Below, one piece after another: positions 11,756 to 25,707 of a stretch of DNA of 64,000 bases. The notes beneath the pieces were generated by a model, which saw only the letters and a list, made by a program, of their open reading frames with translations, had not been told where the DNA came from and made no database searches. This DNA is from Stercorarius parasiticus. Taxonomy: Eukaryota; Chordata; Aves; Charadriiformes; Stercorariidae. Location of the stretch: contig VWZL01005122.1 in assembly GCA_013396915.1 (NCBI GenBank), positions 961,887 through 1,025,886 on the forward strand, written 5' to 3'. The first letter of the stretch is position 1. Each line of letters opens with the position of its first letter. Both the position numbers and the translations under genes were made by a program.

Positions 11756-14700
11756 ATCCAGAATATGCAGCTCACATGAAAGCATTCTCCTACACTCTCG
11801 TCCTCCTATAATTTTGTTTAACAACCTGCAAAAGTTACAGTGTATGTAATTCTCTCTAATATTTACAGCCTCTGGTTAAAACAATTGCAACCTATTAAAG
11901 TGTGTTATAACCTCACAAAAATAACCTTGTACAAAACTCCTCCACAGCTTAGTATCTCTAAATCTTAACAAGGAAAGGTAATTGTTAGCGGTAGTTTTCC
12001 ATCTCTTCAAAGCATAAAAGAGCCAAACATCAGACAACTATTTTTCAGAATGTAGACACACCAAGATAGAGTGAGACTCTTATACACCACTGCAGCATGA
12101 ATAATGTGAGGGTCAGGGACCACAGGCACAGTTATGTAGTTGAAACACAGAGAACAGAAGCCAGCCACAGAACACACCGTACATAATGAGATGCATCAGC
12201 CTAGCAAGCATCCAATTAATGTAAGCAGTAGTATTACTACACAGCACAAACTCAGTATGAAACACTCAACAACGTGAACACACCTTCTGTTCAAAACCCT
12301 GAGAATAAAGCTAAATATGAAGGACCTTAAAAGTTAATAAAATCCAGCTTTTTGCTAATTAGGATATGTAAGAACTGCAGAAATAAGGCAAAAAGTGTGA
12401 CAGTAACGCCCACTTTTTTTTTCTTTTTGTTTAAGTGAACAAGGCTATTTATACTAACCTCCAGCGGCATAAACAAAGCAACAGTTTTTTAGAGAGGTAT
12501 GTTACAAGACAATTACGTCTTAACAAGTTAAAACCATGCTACTCCTGAACACTAATGAACAGCCTGTGCAGAGATGCTGAGAAGTGTTCTGACACGTTGA
12601 CTGGATGATCCACCATTGAAGAAGTGGGCAGAGACGTTCAAAGTCTGCAGCATGTCAAAGGGCAATACTGGCCCACGTGTAGTAGAGTTTAGGAATGGCC
12701 AGAACATTCTATCTTGAGGAAAAAATAACACCTGCAGCTTGCTGGGAATACAGTATATACACAAGAAAGAGTAAGACCTACCTGTTGGGAGAAAAAAAAA
12801 GAATTTCTCTTGTCTTCACAAAGTCATGTGGTTAACACCCCAGCAGTATCTGCTCTTTTACTCCTTCAGAAACTCGTCATCATTAGTTTCTAGTCGTAAG
12901 GATTTGATTCTGATTACTTTGAAAATCCTGAAGGACAACGCACTGCGTGGTTCAGCGCACACAATTCAAGGAAGGACCATTTAGTATGCCCTCAGATGTG
13001 AAAATGTTTAAGCAGGACTTAATTCACTACAGAAGATGGGTAAACCAGAAACCATGTTAGTCAGCGCAGCCCCATTTACACTGCAATTATAAAGATATAT
13101 CTAACCTTAAAATTCTAAATCTGTTACTCTGCATTTCTTCTACTTCACTTGCTTCCCACTGCCACCACTGTGTCCTACCTAATAACAGGACTGTGGGTTT
13201 TGGATTGTTTTTTCCACGTGTATTGGTTGCGCGTATCACAGATGGCTCTCCATTTATTATTTTCTATATGTTTTTTACCTTCTCAGTCCCTGTTCATTAT
13301 GTTCACAGCTTTAGTTGTATATGCAGCTTCTCCTGCTCACTGTTGTCTGTACACTTTATTAATCTGTTCTTTACCTATTTATCTGTTGATCTTTTACTAA
13401 AGTAATCTGGGTTTAGTCCCATTCTCTGAAGCTCTGCACGTCACCTTCTCCATTCCACCTTCAAGAAACCTGTGTCTTACCCAACCTAATTTAACAGATC
13501 TTTCTAGATAGCAAAATCCTGAATAAAATACTTCATTGAGATTTATCTGGTCTGCCGAATGATGGCTTCTTAATGTATTTATCATGTAATATCTAGGCTC
13601 TTATTACAAGGATGAGAAGAGACAACTTTACTGACAGTTTAGGGCTCTGTTCTCTGTCCCGGTTACAAGTTGCATGTACTTAGAGATTTGATTACACTAG
13701 GAAAGAAACTTCCCTTTCCTATTTTATAACCTCCCTTCTTGCAGGAAGGTCGCTGTATGAAGATGAGCCTCCCACTGTGCTCTTAACTTAATTACAGAGA
13801 GCGAAGAATAAGTTGATGGATGACCTTCTCATAACATCACTCATCCCTTGGCCTCCATGAGCTTCAAAAAGCATCTGGAAAAACTGTAGCAAGTCATAAG
13901 AAAAGGGACTTCAGACTTTTGTGAAAAGCAAAAATGGTTATATACCGCAAAACCTTGTGACAGCACCTGAGAGCTTTCAAAACTGTTTTTATTCTTACAG
14001 GACAAAAGCTGACCCCGTTTTTTTCATCACTTTGTGATTTTCTTCCTTCTACATTTCTAGTTAATAACTCTTTTTTTTTTAGTTCTCCCAATGGTCCACA
14101 TTAAACAGTACTTTGACAAAAATAAAAAAAAAAACTCTTAAAAATATATTTAGAGAAAAAGATTTCTACATTCACATTAGAATTCACATTGAATACCTGT
14201 TCTTTCCCCAAAACTAAATACAACTGTCTGTGTGGCAAATACAACCATCTTGAATGGACCTCAGTGGGCTGCAGAGAGGCAGGTTTACGTATGCAAAGAA
14301 GGGTGGATCTGCCTAGAATACTACTTCCGCTGAAAAGATACTTGTGAAACTGCACAAATCCTTCACCCTAACCAGTCAGAGCAAGGACTTGAGGCAGATG
14401 TGCTACCAAGCTGACACCTTATTCACTAACCTGCTCTCACCTGCCTATCTCAATACAATTTGGATCTGAAATCCCATCCTGTTCTGGTAACAGCTGTGGA
14501 AACAGATACCTTCCAGCAAAAAGATTTTGATTTGAATGAACTTGTGGCTTTCAAGAGGGAAATGTAAAAAAACCTACTTAGATAAAGGTTAGAAAGGCAG
14601 TTATTCGTAAAAGGAGTTAACTCCTGATTTGTTTCCCCTCATTTTCTGAAGCCCTTCACTTATTCCATTAATAGAAAAAAAGCAACACAATTTGTCATTT

Positions 14701-15052
14701 AATCACTTGGATTCATTCTTCATATAAGCCTCTTCTATTTACATATGCAGCAAATTTTCATGGCAAAAATTTCACAGAAGAGATTTCAGCTGTTAGCAAA
14801 ATCAAAAATGATTTTGTATGTTGACCTAAATGAAAAATAATCTTTTTTTTACCCAACAGTTAAAATCCATAATAAAATAAATTTCATTTAATACACTTGT
14901 ACACTCCATACAGATAAAAGAAATTAAATATGTAACCTAATGGGTGAAACTCTCACAAAACTCTCTTTCCCTTGTACAAACTGTGTTCTTTAGATTAGAA
15001 TGACTTTTCCCTAATAATCTTCCAACTTTTCAAGATACATTCTCTTCCCCCC
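11756..15052. other. Unique non-coding DNA
   Basis: Nothing gene-like was recognised. Overlapping 70-83 codon frames at 13149-13405 lie in a T-rich patch and look hydrophobic simply because of T-rich codons. Poly-T and poly-A runs occur near 12414, 14071 and 14127. Confidence 0.6.
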
Positions 15053-18000
15053 NCAGATAAATTTATCTGCAAGTGATGAAAAGGGTTTCCTTCCATTTGC
15101 TTTCTGTATATAACCACCAATCAGAATGTGATACGCTTTTGCAGATCTTTTTCAAGAAACTTTGCTGGGCTAAATTAAGCACTTAAAACCAATTTTTCCT
15201 TTATCTCTTGCCCCATATCTAGCTACCTTGAACTCCAATTTAATAGTCACTCAGTGATACCACAGAAAGAACTAAATGACCACAAAACCCATAGTACAGG
15301 AAAACACAGAACTGCTTTTTCAGGTATCATTTCTAGAACTGAAGTCTGACAAAATTCTCTCAGAAGCCAGTTGGTCTCAAAGGAAGGTTACTGAAACTTA
15401 ACTCACTAGGGAGTCTTCAGTCTAACTTATATATGAGAAATACTCGTTGGGGAAGTTCCATTTAAAATGAACACTTTTATTATTAGGGGAGTAAGTAAGT
15501 CTATAGGAAAATTAAACACTCGGTCCATTTCAGAAAGATGCACATTCCGTATACTTTTTCTCAGCCCCATCAGGACTTGAGCTGCAAAGGAGTATATATG
15601 AGGCCACGCACCCTGTAACTCTTCAGAAACATTGGGGGAGTAGGAGAAAAGTGAGAAGAATTAAACAGACTAAATTAAGTACATGTAGGTGGATTACATT
15701 AACACTTTTTGACATATCAATAGCTTCTATTTTTTGGTGATAGTCTTTTTTTTTTAATTCTGTCTTATAAGTCTAAAAGTTTAAAACAGCTGGAAGAGCA
15801 TTCAAAAAGCAAGTAAGGTTTTCACAGGGGCTGAGAACTATTTTGTTGAAAAATGCTGGACCTCTCATTCCCTCCTCATTTAGTTTTCAATCTGAGGACA
15901 AATTTCCACAAGAACAGATTTTCCCAAGAGCAACATCACACCCTAATTTGCATTGAAATCTTAATGTGAAAAAAACTAAACACCTGCCTACTCTTCAGTA
16001 AATGTAAAGTATATGTAACAGTGTGTTAGTACTATAACACATTTAATTATAATTCTAAGTTTTATTTCAACAAACTAATATTAATAGCAGAAAACGTGCA
16101 ACAATTTCTTCCAATAAAGAGAAATTTCAACAGTATTTTAAAAATCAAGATTAGGGACCATTTTTTTTTTCCCCAAAATGCTCATACATAGCTAGTAGCT
16201 AACATCTATGGCAAATGGACATTCCCTAGCAATCTGTATGAGCTGGTTGTGGACATCCCAGAGAAGATAGTGAAGCTTTACTTCATTAATTCTTCCCTAC
16301 AGCTGCCATAAAATAGTTCCCCAAAAATCACCATCTTGAGGAACTTCATCAATATAAAAATAAATAGAATGGTGCCTACACGTACTTAAAATGTTTTACA
16401 AGCAGAATTAAAAGTATTATGCTTGTGAACCCATCTTTGCGCTCATGAAGCTCTCAGTGTTTTGGGGAAATACGCATTATGTCACCAAGGGCAGGACTGG
16501 GCCTGAGGCTCCAAGCCTCAACCTAAGCAGTAACCCACCACGCAGGATAGCTCAAGATGCACCCGATCTTCACAATCCCTTGCTAGCTGTCTACAACTCT
16601 TTAGAATATTTGTTACTTTGAAAATGCAACTTTCCCCCCCACCCCTCAAGAAAAAAGATAAAGAAAATAGCATCTGCCATTTTGTCATTGATTCTCTTTA
16701 AGAAACTCTGCACTTTATTAATCTCTGTCAAGCATTTGGAAGCAGACATTCATACATCCCAACAATTGAATCCAACTCCACAGGCAGTGCCAATTCTTCT
16801 CCAACGCAAGGGTGACATGCTGCACTGCTCATAGGTCATCTAATCAGCAGCGAAATAAAGAACTGACAGACCTAATAAAATTTAAGCTATCCACCTGAAT
16901 GAAGTGTGCTGCACATACCACCGGGAATTGGTGTACTAAACATGCACTGCAGCATTTAGAAGCCTGACTTTAAACTCATTCCAACTTAAAGGTTTCCATT
17001 TTAATGAACTTGTTTCTGTTTACGCAGAAGCATTTTGCTTTGCCATCATACCATGACATTGAAAAATACAGCAGGCTATGCAAACAAAGATTTGTAGCCA
17101 TGCAAGTTAATGTAAGAATAGAGACAATACATATACAGGGCTATATCTTGCCCTTAGATATATGTGTACAATTTCTCATGGTTTGTTTTCTTTTCTTTAA
17201 TTTGTGGTTGGTTTTTTTTAAGTCAATAGATATTTTGAACTCAGCAAAGGGCAGAAAGTGTCTCAGAGTTATAATTGGATAAATGTAAACATCCAGAAAT
17301 TAACCCAGATCTCCTCATTCTTTACAGAGCATACAGGGAAGATACAGTTCTGCTAACAGAGGGCAGAAGAGGCCTTTAGCAAGAGAACCCAGCACCTGGA
17401 GAGCTGCTGACATCACCTGAAACATATGTTGACCGTGAAGAGCCCGAAATTGTCTAAGTGTCTCTGAGAAATATTTTGGCAGCTATGGCCTGCAGTGAGG
17501 AAGGAAACAAGCCTAAAAACTAAGGCAAATGAATTTCCAGTCTGCGTTTTTCTTTGCAGTCCTCCTGCCTCAGCACAGCCAAAGGTCAACCCCTTCAGCA
17601 GGCAACGATTAAAAGCAGAAGGCTTTTGTCTTTTCAATAGTCTTAGTGAATGATTTTGCTTGAGAGCAATCTATGATGCAAGGAAAGGATGTAACCGCAG
17701 CTGTACTAGCAGCTACAGATTCTCTTTCACCCGAGTCTTTTTTTTATTAGTTCTTCTTTATCTGTTTATCGGCCCCGAGAGTACAAGGTTGGAATTGAAT
17801 GAGAAACGCAAGGGAGTTTCAGTCTCAGTCAATGCAATTTTCCTCTCTTTAGAGGCTAAACACAAAGCCAATTGCTCTCCAGAGTTCCTTAAGCTCCCAT
17901 CCATCTATGAAACCACATTCATCATCTTCATCGATACATCCTTCTCACCTAATACACTGGCCCGTCAGGTCTTACAGCTTCTGCTTTTTTGGGCAGGTGC

Positions 18001-19393
18001 TTACAATTTCAACTGGTACAAACAGGACAAGAATCAGTAGATAATATTACAACCACCTGCACAAAAGCTGTGCAGGACTCCTAACAACAACTGTTAGTGC
18101 TGGCTACTTAAACAGCTGCTACACGTTTTGCTGAGTTCCCATGAATCCCTTTAGCAACTCTTATTTCAGGTGTGCAGATCTACTACATCGACCCATAAAT
18201 CAGTAGAGCAGTTGGGTTTTTGTTAGAACCAATGTTTCTTTTCCAGCACATGACATTTCCTCTCACTTCTCTCATAGGTAGCCTGATTCCAACTGTCCAT
18301 GTTTCTGTTCTCACCTGACATTTAGCTGATCTGACCCCCTGAAATAAAAGATTCTCCATGTGTGCTCTTACCTTCACTGACACTGCAAGAAGAGAATAAG
18401 GGACAAGCACGTTGCCTATCATCATCTTGCTGCTGGAGAGATGTCTTCCTAATATGCTTTATCTAAGCATGACCTACACTTTAATTGCAGAAACCCCATC
18501 CATCCTAGTCTGTGTCATCAACAGAATGGTTGGTTTACCAATGGTTAGAATTACCATGAAAGATTTAGCTGATTAAGCTCAAACTCCAGGGTAATCAAGG
18601 AACATACTCTAGACAAGCTTCAGGCCTTTGCTAGGACAATCAAGCATACCCTAAACAAGCAAGAACCCCCAACATCACTTTGATGTTTGAGCCAGATTGC
18701 AGAGTATGATTGGCTGTTCTTGTAAATAGCAGCTTTGAGTTCACCAGGGTTTTTTTTCCCCACATTTTGATTTCATGCACCATTCTGGATGCAGACTTAC
18801 ATCACTCACAGATTTATCATGAGGCATCCAAGCCTACTTCTGCACTGATATACTCCGATTACCCGTAACATATGTGCTAGCGCAAACAACATAGGATTTG
18901 GTTCTATGACATCTGTAACTGCCTTTTCTTCAGCAACTGGGTATTCCCCTCCTCACTCTCTTTAAATGCCTGCTTAATCAGAACACTTAGTCAAAATATA
19001 TGAGATTTTAAGTTTATTAATGTAAAAATGTCTCTAGAGCTCAATTTATATCACATTATAATTTACTGCATTTTAAGCATGTGCAATAACTATTATTCAT
19101 GCAATCAGAAATGTTTTCCTGATTGCATTTATGCAGTTTTCAAACATTTATTATAACTGACCTTATTAAATATGCTGAAGTACCACTTACACAAAATCAT
19201 ACAAAAGCACAGTTCCTCGACTGAACCTTCAAGCAGCACTTACAAGCATGAATCAGTGCTAATTACTTCACATTTATCATCTCTGAAATCACAGTATGGG
19301 CAAGAGTTCTCAAACAAACAGCTGTGCAGGTCAGCCATAGCTCGGCAATGGCTCACCAGGAAAGTTATTTGCCCCCAACCCACCCCCCAGCCT
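15053..19393. other. Unique AT-rich non-coding DNA
   Basis: An ambiguous base (N) sits at 15053 inside a C-run. A 126-codon frame at 17660-18040 begins at TTG rather than ATG and shows no family motif. An imperfect repeat of about 25 bases pairs 18593-18617 with 18636-18660 (shared AATCAAG and ACAAGC). Otherwise nothing is seen. Confidence 0.6.
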
Positions 19394-19411
19394 TTCTTTT
19401 TTTTTTTTTTT
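19381..19411. repeat. C-rich patch followed by T-run
   Basis: A C-rich stretch (CACCCCCCAG) is followed by CCTTTC and an uninterrupted run of about 16 T. It resembles a splice-acceptor tract by composition, but no AG with a coding frame follows it. Confidence 0.7.
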
Positions 19412-22400
19412 AAATAAAAACATCTTCAAGTAATCTGAGGTTGCAGAGAACACATTCTTTATCATCACCTGTATGTCTGCTCTTGATTTATAAATACTCC
19501 TTCAAAATACAGTAAATTAAAATAATCACTTTATGATCTAGAACCTTGAAATTTAGGCTCTACACAGTGCCATGTACTTCACATGCAGAAATTCTGAGAC
19601 TGCATATATTCTTGGTAATTTTTTGTATGCCAAATAGTCTGATGTTGTGTTTTTATGTGCGTTTATTCCGAAACAAAATGATTCATTTAAATTTTGAATG
19701 TTAAATAAAAATCAAATGGAGTAAAAGTCAACAAATTCTTTAGAAACATATACCCTTTTTTCTTCAGTAGGCAGAAACAACTTACAGAACTTGATTGCCC
19801 ACAACTTTTATCCTTGTACAGTCAATGACCCTTTCAAAAGAGTTGCCACAAACATCCTTTGAATTCAAGTAGAGAGTGTTTTAGAACTGCTTTTACAAAA
19901 GTGTAAAGTGGTTCTGTGTAATTGTGTCTCCCAACCTCTAGCTATCAAGGTCACCCCACACTGACTCCCAGCAGACATTCTGAAATATATGTTTTCCGAT
20001 TTACAACAGTTTACATCAGCAGGAAAGGATCTGATCCACAGCTGTGGTGGTGGTTGGGTTTTTTTTAAATCTATCAGCATTCATATAGTACTCGAATACT
20101 ACTTATAAAGTGAACGCTTGAGAACTGCATCTGGGGACATTTGCTGAAGCACGTAATCAACAGCTGGGCTTTGGGAATCAAGATGTGCAGAAACACTACG
20201 GTGTTAACAGATGGAAAGAAAAGAGAAATAAATAATAACCACCCTAAAAATAACCCTTCAGAGCAGACAGCACAGTAGACATGCTATTTTTGCCTGGAGG
20301 CTGTACCCAAGTCTGAGGAACCCAATATGTGGATGTCAGTGTGATGTACAAAGACCTTGCTTTGAGAGAGATGGAGCACCTGCCACTCGCCTTCTCATTA
20401 AATGGCACACAGGAGCCCAAGCACTTCTACTAATCATATCCCCACAGTGCAACTATCATCTCCACTTTCCCTACCAAGCAAGACAATCATGAAGACAACC
20501 TACTACACTTGGACAAAGGTGAAGGACTTCTATGAGAACAGTGCTTGGACATTATGGAGATGGTATGTCTAAGGCACTACCCCTCCTTTTGACAAGGGGC
20601 TATGAAAAAAACCAAACAACTACACCCCAAATGCTCATTGTGATAGCCTGACTATAGTCACACCTTTCTCTCCATGGAAATCTTTCCTGGTTTTACAGTG
20701 CACAATGAATAAAAACTGTGAGCGTGTTTTTGCAATGTATTTCAACTAATTGTGTTCCTCATACCGGTCACATGTACTAGAGCTGGACTGGGCACCAAAG
20801 TCATTACAGATGCATGAAGCCAGTATGAGAGGCAGGGTGAAGAAGCCTATGCTGAATTCTGACATGGAGCCAGAATGCTTCCTGCTTCTGAGCAGCTTAG
20901 TTTCTCTTCATGGTGCACTGCTGCCTGAAACTTGCATCTATTCTGGGGCTGAAACTGTTGGATGGTTATTAGTATATTAAGTCTGGGGTACAGCTATTAT
21001 TCCCTATAAAAATCCACTCCAGTCTCCGCTGTTCCTAAACATTTAGGTATCATAGGAGGTATCATTTACCTTCATCTGAAAAAAGCTCCCTTCTTTTGTT
21101 TGCTGCCAAACCCAGTAGAGCTGGCACAAGTCACAGCTGCCACCAGCATCACTGCAGACTCGTGGTAAGACGCTAATGTCCTCCTTGCTTCCACAGAGGT
21201 TTATTCATCTCCTTAAAGACACCAATCTTTCTTCCCAGAAACTTGCACAATTGAAGAGCAAGGCCAGCAAGGCTTCTGGAATTATTTCAGGCTAAATTTG
21301 CTTTCAGAGTAGAATAAAGCCCTCTGTACGTATTTATGAGTCCTCCAACTCATTTGTGGTAGTGAAGAAAAAAGCAACTTATCTCTCTTCTCTGCTGTCA
21401 CAAAGGACAGAATGAGAAAAGATGACCATGATTGTGGTGTGAGTCCAAGAGGAGATGACTATCTTTATTAAGATACTTTTAAATAAAGAGCTGTAATCAC
21501 AAGTGAAGTATAACGGTGGCAACGGGGGAAGCTGAATGGGGCTCAAAGCTAATTTTACTTTTGCTTCCCCTTTTGCTTCAATTTTTCCTGATTTATAAAA
21601 TTAGAATAATACAGTGACAGGCACTTTCAATTGGTCTGGTGAGCAGTAATATTTTAAAACCGGGGATCACTATTCTGCTTTAAGATTAGAGGTAAAATGT
21701 GGCTTAAAATGAAGAAACATTATGTTGATTGACAGAATTATTAATATTCTCACACTTCTTTGACTTACATAATGTGATATGTAGCCCTTCTTGCAAACTA
21801 TGAGAATGATGCACTAGGAGAACAATTTATCTTTATGAAGATAGATTATTTTATCTTCATAAATCATTTTATTTTTAGTTATAACAGCAAACTACCTAAG
21901 AGTAACAAAACCAGGCTTGAATGGTACTGAATTCCCACTTCTAGACAATTTGATAATCAGATGCAAGTATTAAATTTTCCCAGAGTTGTTCAAATGGCAA
22001 TGAACACCACTTAACTAATGCTAACAAGGCTATAAAAGAACGGGAAAGCAAAAGGTGAGGAACAAGAACAGCAAATTCAAAGCAAGAGGGAGCTGAACAG
22101 GAATGAACCAAGTAGCAAGAAGATGTAAAAAAAACAAAAAAAAACGAGAGAAGAATTCTACTCTGAAATGTCGGCTCTGCTCAATGGCACTTACTCAATA
22201 AAGAATATGCCAGTATAATATGCTGCAGTAATAAAGACACGAGGGTTCATAACATGCATCTTTTTTGGCATTTCGCTGAAATGGTAAAGTCACCGGTGCA
22301 TTAAGAGAGGCTTCAAATGAGTGATACCATCTTTCTCCATCATATATAAACCCATTATATTCTTTCCAGCAATAATGAAATTCCTCTTATAATGATTTTT

Positions 22401-25400
22401 CCTCACTCTTGAGAACATAATTTCTGTCTATGAAATGTTTCCCTGAAGAAACATAGCCAAAGCAGAGTTTTACCTTAGTTACCTTCGTCAGTGCATTTAC
22501 CTTGGTAATATTTTCCTAGGAAAGTTCATTTTAGATTAAGTTGATAACCATAAACAGTTGTCAAATATATTCAGTCCTCAGGAAATATGGAGAGAATTTA
22601 ATAAGCTGCTTCAAAGTTTGGGGATGCATTTTTTCCCCTCTAATTCAAACTGCAGTCAGTAATATGCATGAAGTGATACACAGTTAGACTGGTTGAAAGT
22701 TTTCTATAAAAATCACACTTTGATTGAAAGTTACATTTTTGATAATATCCTGTTTCTTAAAGATGACATCTGCTGTCCTTAAGAAATGTGAATGTTTTGG
22801 TTTGCCAGAACATTTGGATGAAATCCTTCTATTCACAGTTAGAGAAGACTTCATTAAGAAAACCTTTTAGTCTTTCCACAAAGAAAAAGAAGAATATATT
22901 CCAGTTGGTTCTAAAACTTAATGAAAAAAGACTTAATGGTTGGAAAAATGAGAAGAAAAAGGAAATTCTACTGAGACTTTACTAAAACCAGAGGTCCTTA
23001 TCACATAAGGAAAACATTTCCAAGTATATCATTTACCAGCGCTCAACAAAGAGATTCCATAGCTGTGGTGTAACAGGGAATTTATTCAGACATCTATAAG
23101 AAATATTTTAAGAAATCTTCCTCCGTCTTATTTTGTTCCAATTCTTAAGTAAGGCTCTGGGCAGAAAAAAGATTCATTGACAAATATTTTTAAGGGCAAT
23201 GACAAACCTAAAGGTTAGGTGTACTTAGATTAAGTTCTTTTGAGCAGAAACTCCGTATTACTCCATATTTGTGAAGTAAGGACTTAATGCTCATTAGCCC
23301 TAACCTTTCCTGCAACACACACATACAGAGATAATGCAGAGACGGTAAAGGAATTTCAGGTTTTTTAAAGAGTAAACCTAAAAGGCTTGTATAGAAGATT
23401 TGTTCCTAACTGAAAGGAATAAATACTTTTAATTTGTGAATTCAAAAAGGTGGAAGGGTAGCTGACAAACTACAGCCACATAGTCACCATATGTACAAGC
23501 AAGTGTGACTTGATAGCATGGCAGGTGTAACACTGTACCAGAAATGATCCTGTTTCATTGACAGTGAAAAAGGGATTAAACTATTTTCTCTTTTTCATAA
23601 GGGAACAGTACAGACATAGACTGGACTCTCAAAACTGCTACCTTTAGTTTTCAGAGGCTCTTCCTCCATAAGCTTTCTTCTATATTATGTTAGGCCCTAC
23701 CCTAGATTCTGCAGAACAAAAAGCTTTGCTCATCCTTTTGTCTGAGTTACTCAAGAATTTTGCATAGATTTAGTCGCAAAAAGTGTCAGAATGCGTTAAA
23801 TACTAAAAATACATTTAAAATTAGGGGAAAGGGCAGATTTTTATGTATGGCATCATCTTGCAAGCATATTTCAAGGCACTGGAAATGCACATGAAACAGC
23901 TGCCCATTTACTCTGATTTTATCAAAATAGAAGTTGGCTTGCTGATGACGACAGGGTAAAATTTAGCTCAGGACTAGGCATACACACAAATGCTTTTGAT
24001 GGAAAAGATGAACTAATAATGAATGAAGACAACTATAATAATCACAGCCCAATTTGAAATGCAGCCTGATGAGCAGGGCACAACAAGGTCATGTTGCTTT
24101 CTCCTAACTATCAAGAGTTAAGAACTTTAAAAAGGGAAAAGTCCTGCTTCTTTCTCCTGCATCGATGCCTTTAAGTTCTGTAATTGCCTGTAGGAAAATG
24201 CTTCACACATAAAGGAATGAAGTATGTTGTTTTATATAGTTACCAGAAATTTAATAGATCTAATTTTCTGCTCTATTAAGTACTGTCGTGATTGTTCAAA
24301 AATCAAGGTATTTCATGAGTCTGCATTTTCCAAATTTGCATGAAACCATACTGTTAGAATTCTTGAGAGAGAAGGGATGCTCTGGAAGGTAAGTTTTAGT
24401 TGTGGGAAGTCTCCAAGCCCTGATGTGTCAATAACTTTTATCATTTTATTTATAAATTGTAGGTAATATAATTATCATTTACATAGCACAATTACAGCAA
24501 CATACCAACATGCTGGTTGTATATTAACAATTCACAAGATGTTTATAACACAACAATTTAAAAAATTTTAATTAAAAACCTTCACCATTTCCACAGGAGT
24601 TGAGCCTGACAGCTTTGCTGATTTCAAGGGTTTCAGTGAAGAACTGAGCAGAGTAAGGCATGCAGGAGGGCTGTTAATTGACCTATAATCCTAAGCAATA
24701 ATCAAGTGAGGAAAGAAAGAGATAGGAAGAAACTCCAAGAACTTCATCAATCGTTCCTTCAATGTAATTTATGCCCCTAACTGGTGTTCAATCTATTGAC
24801 ATTCTTGATGGCCTTCTACAAAACGCACCTTGTTGTTCCTATTTCTCGCCAGTGGCCAACTCAGTTCACCAGCTCCCTTGGCCTACCCGAGTTCCACACT
24901 GCCCAGGCGCGGGTGGTCCCCAGCATGGTGCAGAGTGAGAAAAGGTTGGCATCTAGAATTGTCCAGGGAAGAGCGCCAGGGCAGGGCATGCACTCAAGAC
25001 GAGCCACCGCTGTCTGCTATACAGTGTGCTGGAAACTCCAAACAACATAGGTGCTTCCTAAGGTACCTTTCCAAGTCCCCTAAGACAACCAACCACTGCA
25101 CTCTCAGAGACACTCAGTAACTAAAAGAGCAACTTTAATTCAATTATTTTTTGTGAAACTGGTAACTGAGAAAGCGTTTAATAGGTCTAGCATGAAAGGC
25201 CTACGTATTTGCGCTGCCACCTTTAGTGTTTTTCCAATCACTCCATGACAATATTAAGCTATGAACTCTCACGCCTGAATGAAACTCGCAAGTACCCCAC
25301 AAAACTTTTCCTTACTAGAAGTTGGTATCACAAAAAAGAAGGTTCATGTAGAAAAAGACTCAACAAGTCTTAAGTTAGAGACACAGATACTCTACAGAAA

Positions 25401-25643
25401 CATATTAAAGAATTTTTAAAGCAACATAAAAAGACAATTGCTCCCTGCTGCATTTTCTCTAACCTGAAATACATGAGGACCTGAAGGCAGGCGTCTGAAG
25501 CTAGACTTAAAAACTGCAACATGTCTGTAGTTTAAGTTATCTTCAGAGATCTAAATACAAAACTCTTTAGGTAACTGTACAGGAGAGGGAGGAAGAAAAA
25601 CAAAAACTCCAGCAGCTCTGCCAGTGCTTTAATACATGTTGAA
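19412..25643. other. Unique AT-rich non-coding DNA
   Basis: No gene was recognised. It contains the hairpin at 21832-21863 and a GC-richer island at about 24845-25035 with several CpG and two overlapping open frames (88 and 96 codons) that I cannot assign to any family. The rest is featureless AT-rich sequence. Confidence 0.6.
21832..21863. repeat. Perfect 12-bp inverted repeat (hairpin, 8-nt loop)
   Basis: TTTATGAAGATA (21832-21843) and TATCTTCATAAA (21852-21863) are exact reverse complements separated by 8 bases. The stem is A/T-rich. It is too short for a microRNA precursor and no T-run follows it; it is most likely a palindrome without a known role. Confidence 0.8.
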
Positions 25644-25658
25644 AATAAATAAATAAAT
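25643..25658. repeat. (AAAT)n microsatellite
   Basis: Four AAAT units. Confidence 0.85.
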
Positions 25659-25686
25659 GAAAATATATAGGAATTATGTTTAAGCA

Positions 25687-25707
25687 AACACACACACACA
25701 CACANAC
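25687..25707. repeat. (CA)n microsatellite with an ambiguous base
   Basis: About nine CA units with an N at 25705, where the next C would be expected. The N probably reflects allele or read disagreement at the repeat edge. Confidence 0.85.

Noticed and set aside
11489..11824. 111-codon minus-strand frame
   Set aside because: It runs through the MIR-like relic and has no independent coding evidence.
13149..13405. Hydrophobic frames resembling membrane proteins
   Set aside because: T-rich DNA encodes Phe/Leu/Ile in any frame; two frames overlap and neither shows a family pattern.
17660..18040. 126-codon plus-strand open frame
   Set aside because: It starts at TTG, not ATG, has no recognisable domain and no splice or promoter context; compatible with chance.
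24334..24341. Octamer ATTTGCAT (POU-factor site)
   Set aside because: An 8-mer is expected by chance about twice in 64 kb on both strands of AT-rich DNA.
24585..24645. Phrase resembling an old reptilian LINE 3' end (GGAGTTGAGCCTGACAGC)
   Set aside because: Too short and too diverged to support by eye.
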